The position numbers and the translations under genes are program-made. Shown in pieces: positions 17,934-26,246 of a DNA stretch of 64,000 bases. The notes beneath the pieces were generated by a model. That model made no database searches and was not told where the DNA came from. It saw only the letters and a program-made list of their open reading frames with translations. Numbering within the stretch: the stretch's first letter is position 1; the number at the start of each line of letters is the position of its first letter. This DNA comes from JAWPMT01 sp965267435 (GTDB lineage: Bacteria > Bacteroidota > Bacteroidia > Cytophagales > Cyclobacteriaceae): the NCBI GenBank assembly GCA_965267435.1, contig OZ253960.1, positions 4,154,001 through 4,218,000 of the forward strand, in the 5' to 3' direction.

Positions 17934-20324
17934 TTACTCTGACCTCAATACATCGGCAGGATTGAGCGTCGCAGTCTTTATGGACTGCCAACTGACGGTC
18001 GACAGGGACACGACCAGCGTCAATAATCCACCGGCGCCCCACATCCACCACGCCAGGGACGTGCGGTAGGCAAACTGCGACAGCCAGCCATCGAGCAGGT
18101 AGTAGGAAACGGGTATGGAGATCACAAAAGCGACAATAGCCAGTGTCACCAGCGAGTAATACTGGATCCACACCACTTGTCCGACTTTGGCGCCAAGCAC
18201 CTTGCGGATGCCTATCTCCTTCATCTTCTGCTCAGCGGTGTAGTTCGCCAATCCAAGGAGTCCCAGGATACCTATGAGTATCGCCAGCCCCGAGAAGGTG
18301 ATGACAAGTGAGCTGAGCATCTGCTCTTCCTTGTAGGCCTTGTCAAAATCCTCATCGAGAAAGTGGTAACTAAACTGCCAGTCGGGGATGACTTCTTCCC
18401 ACTGGCCCTTGAGTTGGTCGATCGTCGCCTGATAATTGCCGCCGCTGACGCGCACCATCAAATGGCGGTGCCAGCTGGGATGAATGAAGAGCATGACCGG
18501 CTTGATCTGTTCGCGAATAGATGTGAAGTGAAAATCCTTGAGAACTCCCAGCACACGCACATCGCGGGTACCTTCGGACATGTCAAACTCCGTGCCTACG
18601 GGCTCCTCAATGCCGAGGAAGTCAACCATCGCTTCATTGATGAGGATCCCGCCACCCTCGTCCGTGGCGAAGTCCCGGCTGAAGCTGCGACCGGCCAGCA
18701 CCTCCATGTCCATGGTCTCGACGAAATCATGATCGACGGATATAATGGGAATAAGATCCTTGCGCTGCTCGGCCACGTTTTTCTGCGACATCCACCAGGA
18801 GTTGAGCTGTCGGGGCGGTGAATCGGAAGTGGCTGCGACGCTCACAACACTGTTGATGTTGCTATAGGATTCTTTGAGAATGGAGATATTATTGCGAAGT
18901 TCTGGATTGTAGAAGTCCACAACGATCACCTGCTCCTTGTCCATGCCCAGCTCCATATTCTGCGCATAGCTCAACTGGCTGTAGATGGCAATACTGGAGA
19001 CCACAAGCCCCATCGATATGGCAAACTGCAACACCACGAGGCCCTTTCGCAGTCTGGATGCCAGTTTGGAATCGCCAATGTTGGTATTGCCCTTCAAGAC
19101 CTTGAGGGGTTGGAAGGAGGACAGGAAAAACGCTGGGAAGCTGCCAGCCGACAGACCTACCAGGATCAGAATGCCAATGAATACGAAGATCAGATCGGGC
19201 GCAAAGAACATGGAATGCGTCAGCTCCTTGCCACTAAATGCGCTGAAGTATGGCAGCGCAATGGTAACGATGACAATGGCGACCACTGCCCCTATGACTG
19301 TAAGGAGCAGTGACTCACCTAAAAACTGGCTGACCAATACCTTGCGGTCTACGCCGAGGATCTTCTTCATCCCCACCTCCTTGGCTCTCCACGAAGCCCG
19401 AGCGGTGCTGAGGTTCACAAAGTTGAAGCAGGCAATGAGCAGAATGAGCACACCAACGGCAATGAATACCTGTAGGAATGTCTTGCTGCCATTGGCCCTC
19501 ATCTCTCCCGCAATGTCGCTATTGAGGTGTATGGACTCCAGTGGTTGCAGTGGGAATGATACTTTGAAGTTCTCTAGGACGGGAGGGCCATACTCGTAGG
19601 CAATCCTGTCTATCTGCGCCCGGAGCTGCTCTGGCTGCACACCCGGCTGACTGAGGATGTACGTGTAAGTCCAAAGGTTGCCCCAGTGGGTGAACTGACT
19701 ATCACCGTACCAGTCGGTTTTGGTTGTTTCCAGGGAGGCGAGAAAATCGAAATCAAAGTGACTCGGACGCTTCCAGTCCTGCACGATCCCGGTGACCACA
19801 AAATTCCGTTTGAAATCTAGGGAGAGTGTCTTGCCCATTGGGTCTTCAGTGCCGAAGTACTTTTCGGCAGACGACTGCGTCAATATGATCTTGTTGGGTC
19901 CATTCAGCGCGGTGGAGGGATTGCCCGCGAGGAATTCGACATCGAAGAGATCAAAGAAGGACGTCTCTGCCAGTAGTATTTTATTCTCCTCAAACCTGCG
20001 GGCTTTGTCCTCGGTGCTCATCCACCCACGGGTAGTACCAAAGCGTGCGACGCCCTCTATCCCGGAGAGATGCTCAGTGAGGAGATCCGCCAGACTGTAG
20101 TTGGAGGCGGCATAGGCACTCTGCTGGCCACTGATGGTCGCCTCTCTCGTCACCCGATAGATGCGGTCCGATTTCGCGTGGAACTTGTCATACGACAGCT
20201 CATACTTCACAAACAAGTAAATGACCAGGCAGGCCGATAAACCCAATGCCAGTCCAAGTATGTTGATGAGGGAATAAGTCCATCGTCTGGTGAGGTTGCG
20301 AAGGGCGACTTTCAAAAAATTCAT
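17934..20324 (-). CDS. FtsX/MacB-type ABC transporter permease
   Basis: Inner-membrane permease of 796 aa with duplicated MacB-type periplasmic core plus FtsX domains, as in Bacteroidota full-length permeases thought to act in mechanotransmission, lipoprotein or peptide export. The N-terminal TM helix (YSLINILGLALGLSACLVIYLF) is followed by a periplasmic core and three TM helices around residues 280-400 (VGVLILLIACFNFVNLSTAR then KEVGMKKILGV). The layout then repeats, ending with KEIGIRKVLGAK and two C-terminal TM helices. There is no ATPase gene beside it, so its partner is encoded elsewhere. The ATG at 20324 (MNFLKVALRN) matches the family start better than an upstream TTG at 20330. It may be co-transcribed with the Nudix gene 57 bp upstream. 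Confidence 0.9.
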   Translation of the reverse strand: MNFLKVALRNLTRRWTYSLINILGLALGLSACLVIYLFVKYELSYDKFHAKSDRIYRVTREATISGQQSAYAASNYSLADLLTEHLSGIEGVARFGTTRGWMSTEDKARRFEENKILLAETSFFDLFDVEFLAGNPSTALNGPNKIILTQSSAEKYFGTEDPMGKTLSLDFKRNFVVTGIVQDWKRPSHFDFDFLASLETTKTDWYGDSQFTHWGNLWTYTYILSQPGVQPEQLRAQIDRIAYEYGPPVLENFKVSFPLQPLESIHLNSDIAGEMRANGSKTFLQVFIAVGVLILLIACFNFVNLSTARASWRAKEVGMKKILGVDRKVLVSQFLGESLLLTVIGAVVAIVIVTIALPYFSAFSGKELTHSMFFAPDLIFVFIGILILVGLSAGSFPAFFLSSFQPLKVLKGNTNIGDSKLASRLRKGLVVLQFAISMGLVVSSIAIYSQLSYAQNMELGMDKEQVIVVDFYNPELRNNISILKESYSNINSVVSVAATSDSPPRQLNSWWMSQKNVAEQRKDLIPIISVDHDFVETMDMEVLAGRSFSRDFATDEGGGILINEAMVDFLGIEEPVGTEFDMSEGTRDVRVLGVLKDFHFTSIREQIKPVMLFIHPSWHRHLMVRVSGGNYQATIDQLKGQWEEVIPDWQFSYHFLDEDFDKAYKEEQMLSSLVITFSGLAILIGILGLLGLANYTAEQKMKEIGIRKVLGAKVGQVVWIQYYSLVTLAIVAFVISIPVSYYLLDGWLSQFAYRTSLAWWMWGAGGLLTLVVSLSTVSWQSIKTATLNPADVLRSE

Positions 20325-20381
20325 GGGCAATTAGGTTTAGCTCTCTCCAATAGAGTAGGGAAGGTACCAAAAGGTTGCATC

Positions 20382-20927
20382 CTAGCCAATCTTCATGACC
20401 GCTCCTAGCTTCAGAATCGCCGCCAGGCTCAGAGAATCGGTGATCTCTCCGCGCATGCACATGTCATAGGCTTCGCGGAACGGTAGCTTGCGGATCTGTA
20501 AGTCCTCACTATCATCAAATTCTGTCTCACCCTCTGTCAGACCACGGGCGGTGTAGGCATATCCCACTTCGTCGGTGACAGAGTTGGAGGTATGCAGTTT
20601 GAGGAAGCAGTCCCACTCACTGGCGATCAGACCGGTCTCCTCTTTCAGCTCGCGTTTTGCCGACTCCAGGCGATCGACTGCCAAGGGTCCTCCCCCCATG
20701 GGGACTTCCCAGGAATACTCATTGAGGGTGTACCTCCACTGACCGACCAACCAGGTGTTGTCCTCCTCATCCAGAGGAATGATGGCGATAGCAAATCCTT
20801 TGAAGTGTACCTTGCCGTAGATCCCCTGGCCACCTCGGGGATTGATGACATCTGACTCCGTCAGGGTGATCCATGGATTGTCGTAAATCTGGCGTGTCGC
20901 CAGGGTTTTCCAGCCGTTCTCTTCCAT
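20382..20927 (-). CDS. Nudix hydrolase (ADP-ribose pyrophosphatase-like)
   Basis: Protein of 181 aa that should hydrolyse a nucleoside diphosphate linked to another moiety, probably ADP-ribose or a nucleotide sugar. The central Nudix box ends in the canonical RELKEETGL with the metal-binding glutamates. The N-terminal pattern (NPWITLTESDVINPRG then KGFAIAIIPLD) and WEVPMGGG before the box fit the ADP-ribose pyrophosphatase-like group. The first glutamate of the box consensus (GX5E) appears to be Val in LAVDRLESAK, so the box is not fully canonical. It lies 57 bp upstream of the permease gene and 54 bp downstream of a lipoprotein gene on the same strand. Confidence 0.85.
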   Translation of the reverse strand: MEENGWKTLATRQIYDNPWITLTESDVINPRGGQGIYGKVHFKGFAIAIIPLDEEDNTWLVGQWRYTLNEYSWEVPMGGGPLAVDRLESAKRELKEETGLIASEWDCFLKLHTSNSVTDEVGYAYTARGLTEGETEFDDSEDLQIRKLPFREAYDMCMRGEITDSLSLAAILKLGAVMKIG

Positions 20928-20981
20928 GCGTTTCTTTTTTCTGCCCTAAAGCTGACAGAAAAAAGTCCATTCACCAAAGGG

Positions 20982-21893
20982 TCATTCTAAACCCAGCTCT
21001 GCCCGCAGGGCGCGATCGGCCTTGCTGTTCTTCTGCCAGTAGGGACTCAAGATTGATTGTTTGCGAACGGCCACAGTCTTCAGCGTTTCCCCCCCACTGC
21101 GGTACTCTTCCTCCCAGCCGAGAATGGCAAAGGGGAAATTGGACTCATAGTAGATCGATAGACTTCGGTCTGGGTACTGCAGCGAATATCGGTTGTGGAC
21201 TTCGCCTGAGAAGTCGCTCGACCCCAATGGCGTCAATGTCGCCGTAGCCGTCTGCGGTCGGGTGTCCTGATGTCGGAGGCGCAGGTAGAACGTGCTGGGG
21301 ACAATGTCTATTTCCCCGGTAGGTAGCTGATCAGGATTGAGCCGGATCCTGTTCCAGATCTCATCCTCGAGGAGCGCTTTGTCCACCTTTTCTTCCAGAT
21401 CACCCTCCGATTCAAAGTAGGAGAAACCGGTCACGCGGTAGTCATTTTTTGCCAGGTTGAGCTGCATGAACGTGTGCCCGCACCATTCCTGCGATGTCGT
21501 TGAGACCTTGAGGGCGTCGGGGAACCGGTCGTACGAGACAGGCACAAACGAGGACATCATCATCGAGTACGGATAGAGACCGGTCAGAAACTTCTTGGTC
21601 ATATTAAGCTTCAGGACCGTGACGGCATCATCCCCCACAGCAGCCGGGTTGTCCAGCTTTACTTGCTTGGAGCGTGAAAAGGGCTCCGTGACAAAGATGA
21701 GCACAGCATCACCATCATGGACCTCACCGTACCGAGCCTGCCGCAATTCGTAGCTAGTTAGCTCAGCTACCCCTGCGTACCAGTAGTCGGCGAATTGCTT
21801 TTGAGTAACGGGGTCAATTTCAGGTGCAGATTGCGAATACGACTCGCAGGACATTAGAGCAACCAGCGTCGAAAGGTAGATCAGGTTTTTCAT
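20982..21893 (-). CDS. Conserved lipoprotein of unknown function
   Basis: Predicted lipoprotein of 303 aa: a short signal (MKNLIYLSTLVALMSC) with lipobox Cys16 and then a soluble, probably periplasmic domain. Features are DYWYAGVAELTSYELRQARYGE near the start, an EWCGHTFMQLN motif near 137-147, and a C-terminal half rich in beta-strand-like alternation. I recognise the general look of a Bacteroidota family of secreted proteins but know of no established function. The gene lies downstream of the T9SS-substrate gene, separated by a strong terminator, so it is probably a separate unit together with the Nudix gene. Confidence 0.7.
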   Translation of the reverse strand: MKNLIYLSTLVALMSCESYSQSAPEIDPVTQKQFADYWYAGVAELTSYELRQARYGEVHDGDAVLIFVTEPFSRSKQVKLDNPAAVGDDAVTVLKLNMTKKFLTGLYPYSMMMSSFVPVSYDRFPDALKVSTTSQEWCGHTFMQLNLAKNDYRVTGFSYFESEGDLEEKVDKALLEDEIWNRIRLNPDQLPTGEIDIVPSTFYLRLRHQDTRPQTATATLTPLGSSDFSGEVHNRYSLQYPDRSLSIYYESNFPFAILGWEEEYRSGGETLKTVAVRKQSILSPYWQKNSKADRALRAELGLE

Positions 21894-21955
21894 GTCGATA
21901 ATGCATTAGGGGTACTACTAAAAAAGAGCGGTACTTATGCTTTGGTTCAAATTTC

Positions 21956-21995
21956 GGAAAAAAAGAAAAGGGCGGCCGCGGACGACCACCCTTTT
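21956..21995 (-). terminator. Rho-independent terminator after the T9SS-substrate gene
   Basis: On the minus strand: stem AAAAGGGTGG / CCGCCCTTTT (one T-G wobble), a 10-nt loop, then CTTTTTTT. It sits 28 bp after the stop of the gene ending at 22023. Confidence 0.85.
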
Positions 21996-22022
21996 GGTTG
22001 TAGAACGGGTAAAAAAGATCTT

Positions 22023-25000
22023 TTATTCCTTCAAGAAGCGCTTCGAGGTGGTTTGCCCATCTTCGAAATGCACAACAATGTTGTAAACCCCAGGCATAAG
22101 GTAACTGACGTCAATGGGACCGGCGCCGTCTGCCTCAACTGGAGGCACAGTTGGGTCGACGGCACTTTGAATGATCACCTTCACTATTGCGTGCTCAGAC
22201 TCGATGTTGAGTACATCTCCGGTCGGGACTGGAAAGAGATTCACTTCCCTGGCCGGCTCGATGACTTCTACATCGATGCCCTGCACTCCGATGAACCCAC
22301 TTTCTGGAGAAGAAAAGCCTCCGTCTACCACAAGCCCCTCGACAACGACACTGTATTCCGAGCTTCCAAGACTATTGTTGTCCGCTCTATAGAATCCTGT
22401 CGGCTGATCGGGATCATCACCTTCCCGCGTTAAGGTTGCAGCGACCTCATAAGAGATGGGATTCCCGTCCTCATCAAATCCTTCTACCTGGAAGACGGCA
22501 TCCAGAGCCGCAGGTAAGCTCGCATTAGGATCTAAGCTCGCGTTGGCATTGCGGAGGATCACCGAGGCGCTAAAGCTCTCGGAACCTTTATCGATGGCCA
22601 ATTTGGCTCGCCGGATATGAGGTATGAAGTGATTGTACTTCATGATGACCAGTCCCGAAGAACGGATTGGGGTGACCTCATCGCCTTTACGGAGCTCTGC
22701 CACGACAATAGGTTCTCCGTCTGGCGACCTAAAGTCGCGTTCGACATCCGAGCGATCCCTCCGGTTGTTATCAGGGTTGTCTACAGGTACGATATTGAAC
22801 TCGATGCCGTCATCCTCTTCGCGACTCTTCATGGCCGCTCGTAGCTTCACAACCCTGGTGCCTTCAGTGCCAATAATGATCGTGGCTGCCACACTTCCGT
22901 CGGATTCCAGGGCATTGTTCATCACACTTTGCACCGCCTTGAATGTAGGGTTGTCTACCGCGATTGTTGATGGCACTACCTCTTCTAGAATTCCGCCCTG
23001 ATCAAAAAGCGCATCAAATTCGGGATTGAGATACTCCAAAGTGACCTCCGCCTCGAAGGCGCCGTTGTTTTTCTCCCTGATCAAAATCTCGTCGCCGAGC
23101 GTAATCCCATCCTCGCGGATGGACGGAGTCACCGATGCTCCAGCAATAGAGAAATCAGGCCCTTCAATTTCGATGCTGTACTCTATGTCGAAAAAGGAAT
23201 CGATCTGAAAATCGCTTCCTGGCAAGATCCCGTAGGTCCTCTTGTTCTTACTTGCTTCCAGAATGAAAATCTCGCCCTCCACAGGACTGAAATTGGGATC
23301 CGTCGGGATGAAGGTTGCTTTCAATTTGTCATTGGGATCTCCGGCAGTTCTCGCCGACTGGTCAGCAAATCGGACGCGCAGATCTACCTTAATTGTCGTG
23401 GCCTGGGGATCATCACCGTTCTTGGTCTGGATGACGGTGGCGTCTCTAATGAATGGAATACTGTGATTGATAGCTGTTGGAATGACACCCCCGGATGGCG
23501 GCGCTACGGAAAATATGAAATCGCCCGCATCGAAGGTCGTCACATCTTCATCCTGCACAGTTATCTGGACATTGCGGCTCTGGCGCTTCTTATTCTCAGG
23601 ATTGTCATAAAACTGTTCATCCAGCGCCGCCTTCAGATCCGGTAAGACGATCTCAATTGGCACGCTTACGCGCATACCCCCATTCCTTAGTGGGTTCCGC
23701 GTCCATTCGGCATTGCCAGCCGGGGCCACCTCACCAAGAGTGATTTTGTTGACTTCCGGGTCCTGAAAATCGATCTCTCCTAAGGTCATACGGAAGGACG
23801 GTGGCTTCAGGAAGTACTGCTCGTAGAACTCATTTTCCCCATCATATTGGAAAGACACCTGGAACCTATAGGTACCCTCAAGATCCATCTCTTTCACATT
23901 GATGCCCTGGAGTCGAAGGTCCTCTCCGACCTGAGCTACAGTCGGTGTGACGGTCGCTCCACCAATCGAGAAATTAGACGCTTGAAAATCAATCCGATAC
24001 TCTATATCGAAGAACGAATCAACGTTGAAATCACCGGAAGGCAGGTTGTGGTAGGTGACATTGCCATTGTCTCCCGTTTCGGCAACTTCCATCTTCACCT
24101 CGACTGGATCGTACCCCTCGACAGTAGGAGTAAATGTCACGATCACCTCGTCGCCAATCTCTGGCAGTGTGGCCTTCGCTGCACTTTGGTCCGCAAAACG
24201 CAGTCGTGCATCTATCCTCACGGTGGTCGCTTGCGGTTCGTCGCCATTCTTGGCCTGGTTGACTGTTATATTTTTTATATAGTTACCGGGAAAAACGAGC
24301 TTGCTTTCAAAGGCGTCGTTCGATTCAGCGAGGACAACATTGAACGACTCAGTGCCATCTCCCGCGGCAAGGTCCATTCTTTGGTTGACAATCATTTTTC
24401 GCAGTCTTGACAGGACGCGTCCATTGCGGGGATTCTCCCGGGCTTCCTCATCGAGGAAACTTTGTAGGTCGGTAGACTTTAGAGGAATACTCGCTGTTGC
24501 CTTGCCGCGGCGGTTGTTCCCTGACAACGTCCACTCAGTCTTCTCATCACTCAAGGCTGGGAATGATACTTCGAGGGCCTTGCCATCAAACTCGACAGTG
24601 CCCTTGCTACCCTTGCTGGTAAGCAGGGTTATTCCCCCAAAAAACTCATCATACACGTCGTTGGGGCGCTCATACTCCAGTGTAAATCGTAACGCATAGT
24701 TGCCGGCATTGTCCAGCTCTTTGATTCGGACATCGTCGCCTACGGCGAGACCATCACCCAACTCCAGGAACTCAGGCTGTATTTCATATCCACTGATGGT
24801 GATACCACCATAATTCACGGTCGTACGATAGAAAATATCAAAAAATGAGTCTACGGTAGGTGGAGGGAAATCAGGATCCAGGCCATAGTTTTTAACACCA
24901 TTGGGTTGCTCATCGATCAGCACCATCTGTACTTTTACCTCTTTGAAGCCCTCCTTTAGCGGTTCAAAGGTCGCGGTGATCATATCAGTGGTGCCAGGCG

Positions 25001-26033
25001 GCTCACTGCCACCCCCTGGTCGGATACTGTAATCGATGGAGTAGCCGCCATGGCTAAACTTTCTTATAGAACCCTTGCGTATTATGGCGGCCTGGATATC
25101 AGAGTTGACATCGACCTCCGGTCCGGGACCCTCTACATTCAACTCAGCGATCCCGGGGATGGTCAATTGACCGACGCTAGAGGGGTCCTTCAACACTACT
25201 TCTATCTGCTCCTTTCTTCGACGGCTATTGTCCAGGTTGTCTTGGGGTGGATACAGCGCTCCAAGGTTCAGTCTGGTCTGTGGGAACTCCTGCTTGAAAA
25301 CGATGGTAGAGACATCTACCTCCGGATCATAGTCGTAATCGAAATAATCAAAAGCGATAGGTTCACGGAATATAGGAGTGCCGTCCGCCGACTGGAAGTT
25401 GTCAGGGTTCACCGTCAGTAGTGTATTCGTGACAGGAGCGCTGCCAGGTTTCAATCCGGCGATACCGATGGTCGCGATGGCCTCATAGACCCCCGGCCCA
25501 ACTTGCTTTATGGCGATGTTGTCGCCCAGAACGACGGGAGCGATTGGGAATGGATCGACGGTAACTTCAGTCACTTCTTTGGGAGCTACTTTTTTACTCC
25601 CCGCATCCAGAAAGTCGATATCCAAGGTGTAGGTCCGACCGACGGCATGCTCATCAAGGATTAGTTCCTCCGTTTCGTAAGTCCTGTCACCATTCTCATC
25701 TTCACCGAAGTAGTAGAGCACCACCGTCTCCAGAACTCTTTCGGGTGGGGCAGGCTTTTTGTCCCTGCCGGGTTTGTCATTCGAGGTTGGGGTCTTCTCA
25801 GAGACCTCCACAAGCAGCTTGGAAATAATCTCAGTTTCAGGATTGCTCACCAGCTTAAACACCAAATGGTGTTTCATCCGAGAGCGACCAAAAGTACGAC
25901 TGGCAGAAACCTTCTTTATATGGCCCTTGCCACCTTGATCCACGCCAAGATCACCTCCTGGTGTAAGAATGGCAGCCTCTCCAACAAACGACAAGCTCAA
26001 GACGAGCATTAGAATGCAGCTAAGTCTTTTCAT
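22023..26033 (-). CDS. Large secreted repeat protein with T9SS C-terminal sorting domain
   Basis: Protein of 1336 aa with a signal peptide (MKRLSCILMLVLSLSFVGEA) and a long, beta-rich, acidic extracellular region. Its C-terminal ~75 residues look like a type IX secretion sorting domain (NLFPVPTGDVLNIES ... YLMPGVYNIVVHFEDGQ). It should therefore cross the outer membrane by T9SS and be released or anchored at the surface. The middle holds at least three diverged copies of a ~275-residue unit marked by VDSFFDI[E/F]Y followed by a GYE/GAT/GAS-x-TP/QP turn, at about 24850, 24020 and 23190. Units also share QATTVRIDARLRFADQSA-like strands. There is no recognisable enzyme or carbohydrate-binding domain, so structural or adhesive roles are guesses. 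A TonB receptor gene is upstream, but a terminator separates them. Confidence 0.8.
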   Translation of the reverse strand: MKRLSCILMLVLSLSFVGEAAILTPGGDLGVDQGGKGHIKKVSASRTFGRSRMKHHLVFKLVSNPETEIISKLLVEVSEKTPTSNDKPGRDKKPAPPERVLETVVLYYFGEDENGDRTYETEELILDEHAVGRTYTLDIDFLDAGSKKVAPKEVTEVTVDPFPIAPVVLGDNIAIKQVGPGVYEAIATIGIAGLKPGSAPVTNTLLTVNPDNFQSADGTPIFREPIAFDYFDYDYDPEVDVSTIVFKQEFPQTRLNLGALYPPQDNLDNSRRRKEQIEVVLKDPSSVGQLTIPGIAELNVEGPGPEVDVNSDIQAAIIRKGSIRKFSHGGYSIDYSIRPGGGSEPPGTTDMITATFEPLKEGFKEVKVQMVLIDEQPNGVKNYGLDPDFPPPTVDSFFDIFYRTTVNYGGITISGYEIQPEFLELGDGLAVGDDVRIKELDNAGNYALRFTLEYERPNDVYDEFFGGITLLTSKGSKGTVEFDGKALEVSFPALSDEKTEWTLSGNNRRGKATASIPLKSTDLQSFLDEEARENPRNGRVLSRLRKMIVNQRMDLAAGDGTESFNVVLAESNDAFESKLVFPGNYIKNITVNQAKNGDEPQATTVRIDARLRFADQSAAKATLPEIGDEVIVTFTPTVEGYDPVEVKMEVAETGDNGNVTYHNLPSGDFNVDSFFDIEYRIDFQASNFSIGGATVTPTVAQVGEDLRLQGINVKEMDLEGTYRFQVSFQYDGENEFYEQYFLKPPSFRMTLGEIDFQDPEVNKITLGEVAPAGNAEWTRNPLRNGGMRVSVPIEIVLPDLKAALDEQFYDNPENKKRQSRNVQITVQDEDVTTFDAGDFIFSVAPPSGGVIPTAINHSIPFIRDATVIQTKNGDDPQATTIKVDLRVRFADQSARTAGDPNDKLKATFIPTDPNFSPVEGEIFILEASKNKRTYGILPGSDFQIDSFFDIEYSIEIEGPDFSIAGASVTPSIREDGITLGDEILIREKNNGAFEAEVTLEYLNPEFDALFDQGGILEEVVPSTIAVDNPTFKAVQSVMNNALESDGSVAATIIIGTEGTRVVKLRAAMKSREEDDGIEFNIVPVDNPDNNRRDRSDVERDFRSPDGEPIVVAELRKGDEVTPIRSSGLVIMKYNHFIPHIRRAKLAIDKGSESFSASVILRNANASLDPNASLPAALDAVFQVEGFDEDGNPISYEVAATLTREGDDPDQPTGFYRADNNSLGSSEYSVVVEGLVVDGGFSSPESGFIGVQGIDVEVIEPAREVNLFPVPTGDVLNIESEHAIVKVIIQSAVDPTVPPVEADGAGPIDVSYLMPGVYNIVVHFEDGQTTSKRFLKE

Positions 26034-26112
26034 GGTTAGGTTAGTGTTGGTTTGGGCGTGTAATCAGTTGTTGTTTCGAATTACCACCCGTTGCTTTGAA
26101 GACACTCGGTAT

Positions 26113-26150
26113 TCAAAAAAATAAAAGCACATACGGTCAGGTATGTGCTT
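26113..26150 (-). terminator. Rho-independent terminator after the TonB receptor gene
   Basis: On the minus strand: perfect stem AAGCACATAC / GTATGTGCTT, 6-nt loop CTGACC, then TTATTTTTTT. It lies about 97 bp after the stop at 26247 and before the T9SS-substrate gene, so the two are likely separate transcripts. Confidence 0.85.
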
Positions 26151-26246
26151 AGGAAAATAGAAATTTTTACCGTGCCTGTCAACCAAAAATTGGCACGATC
26201 CAAAGTATTGTTGAGATAGTTATAAAACTATCGTAGCGTGTAGGCT

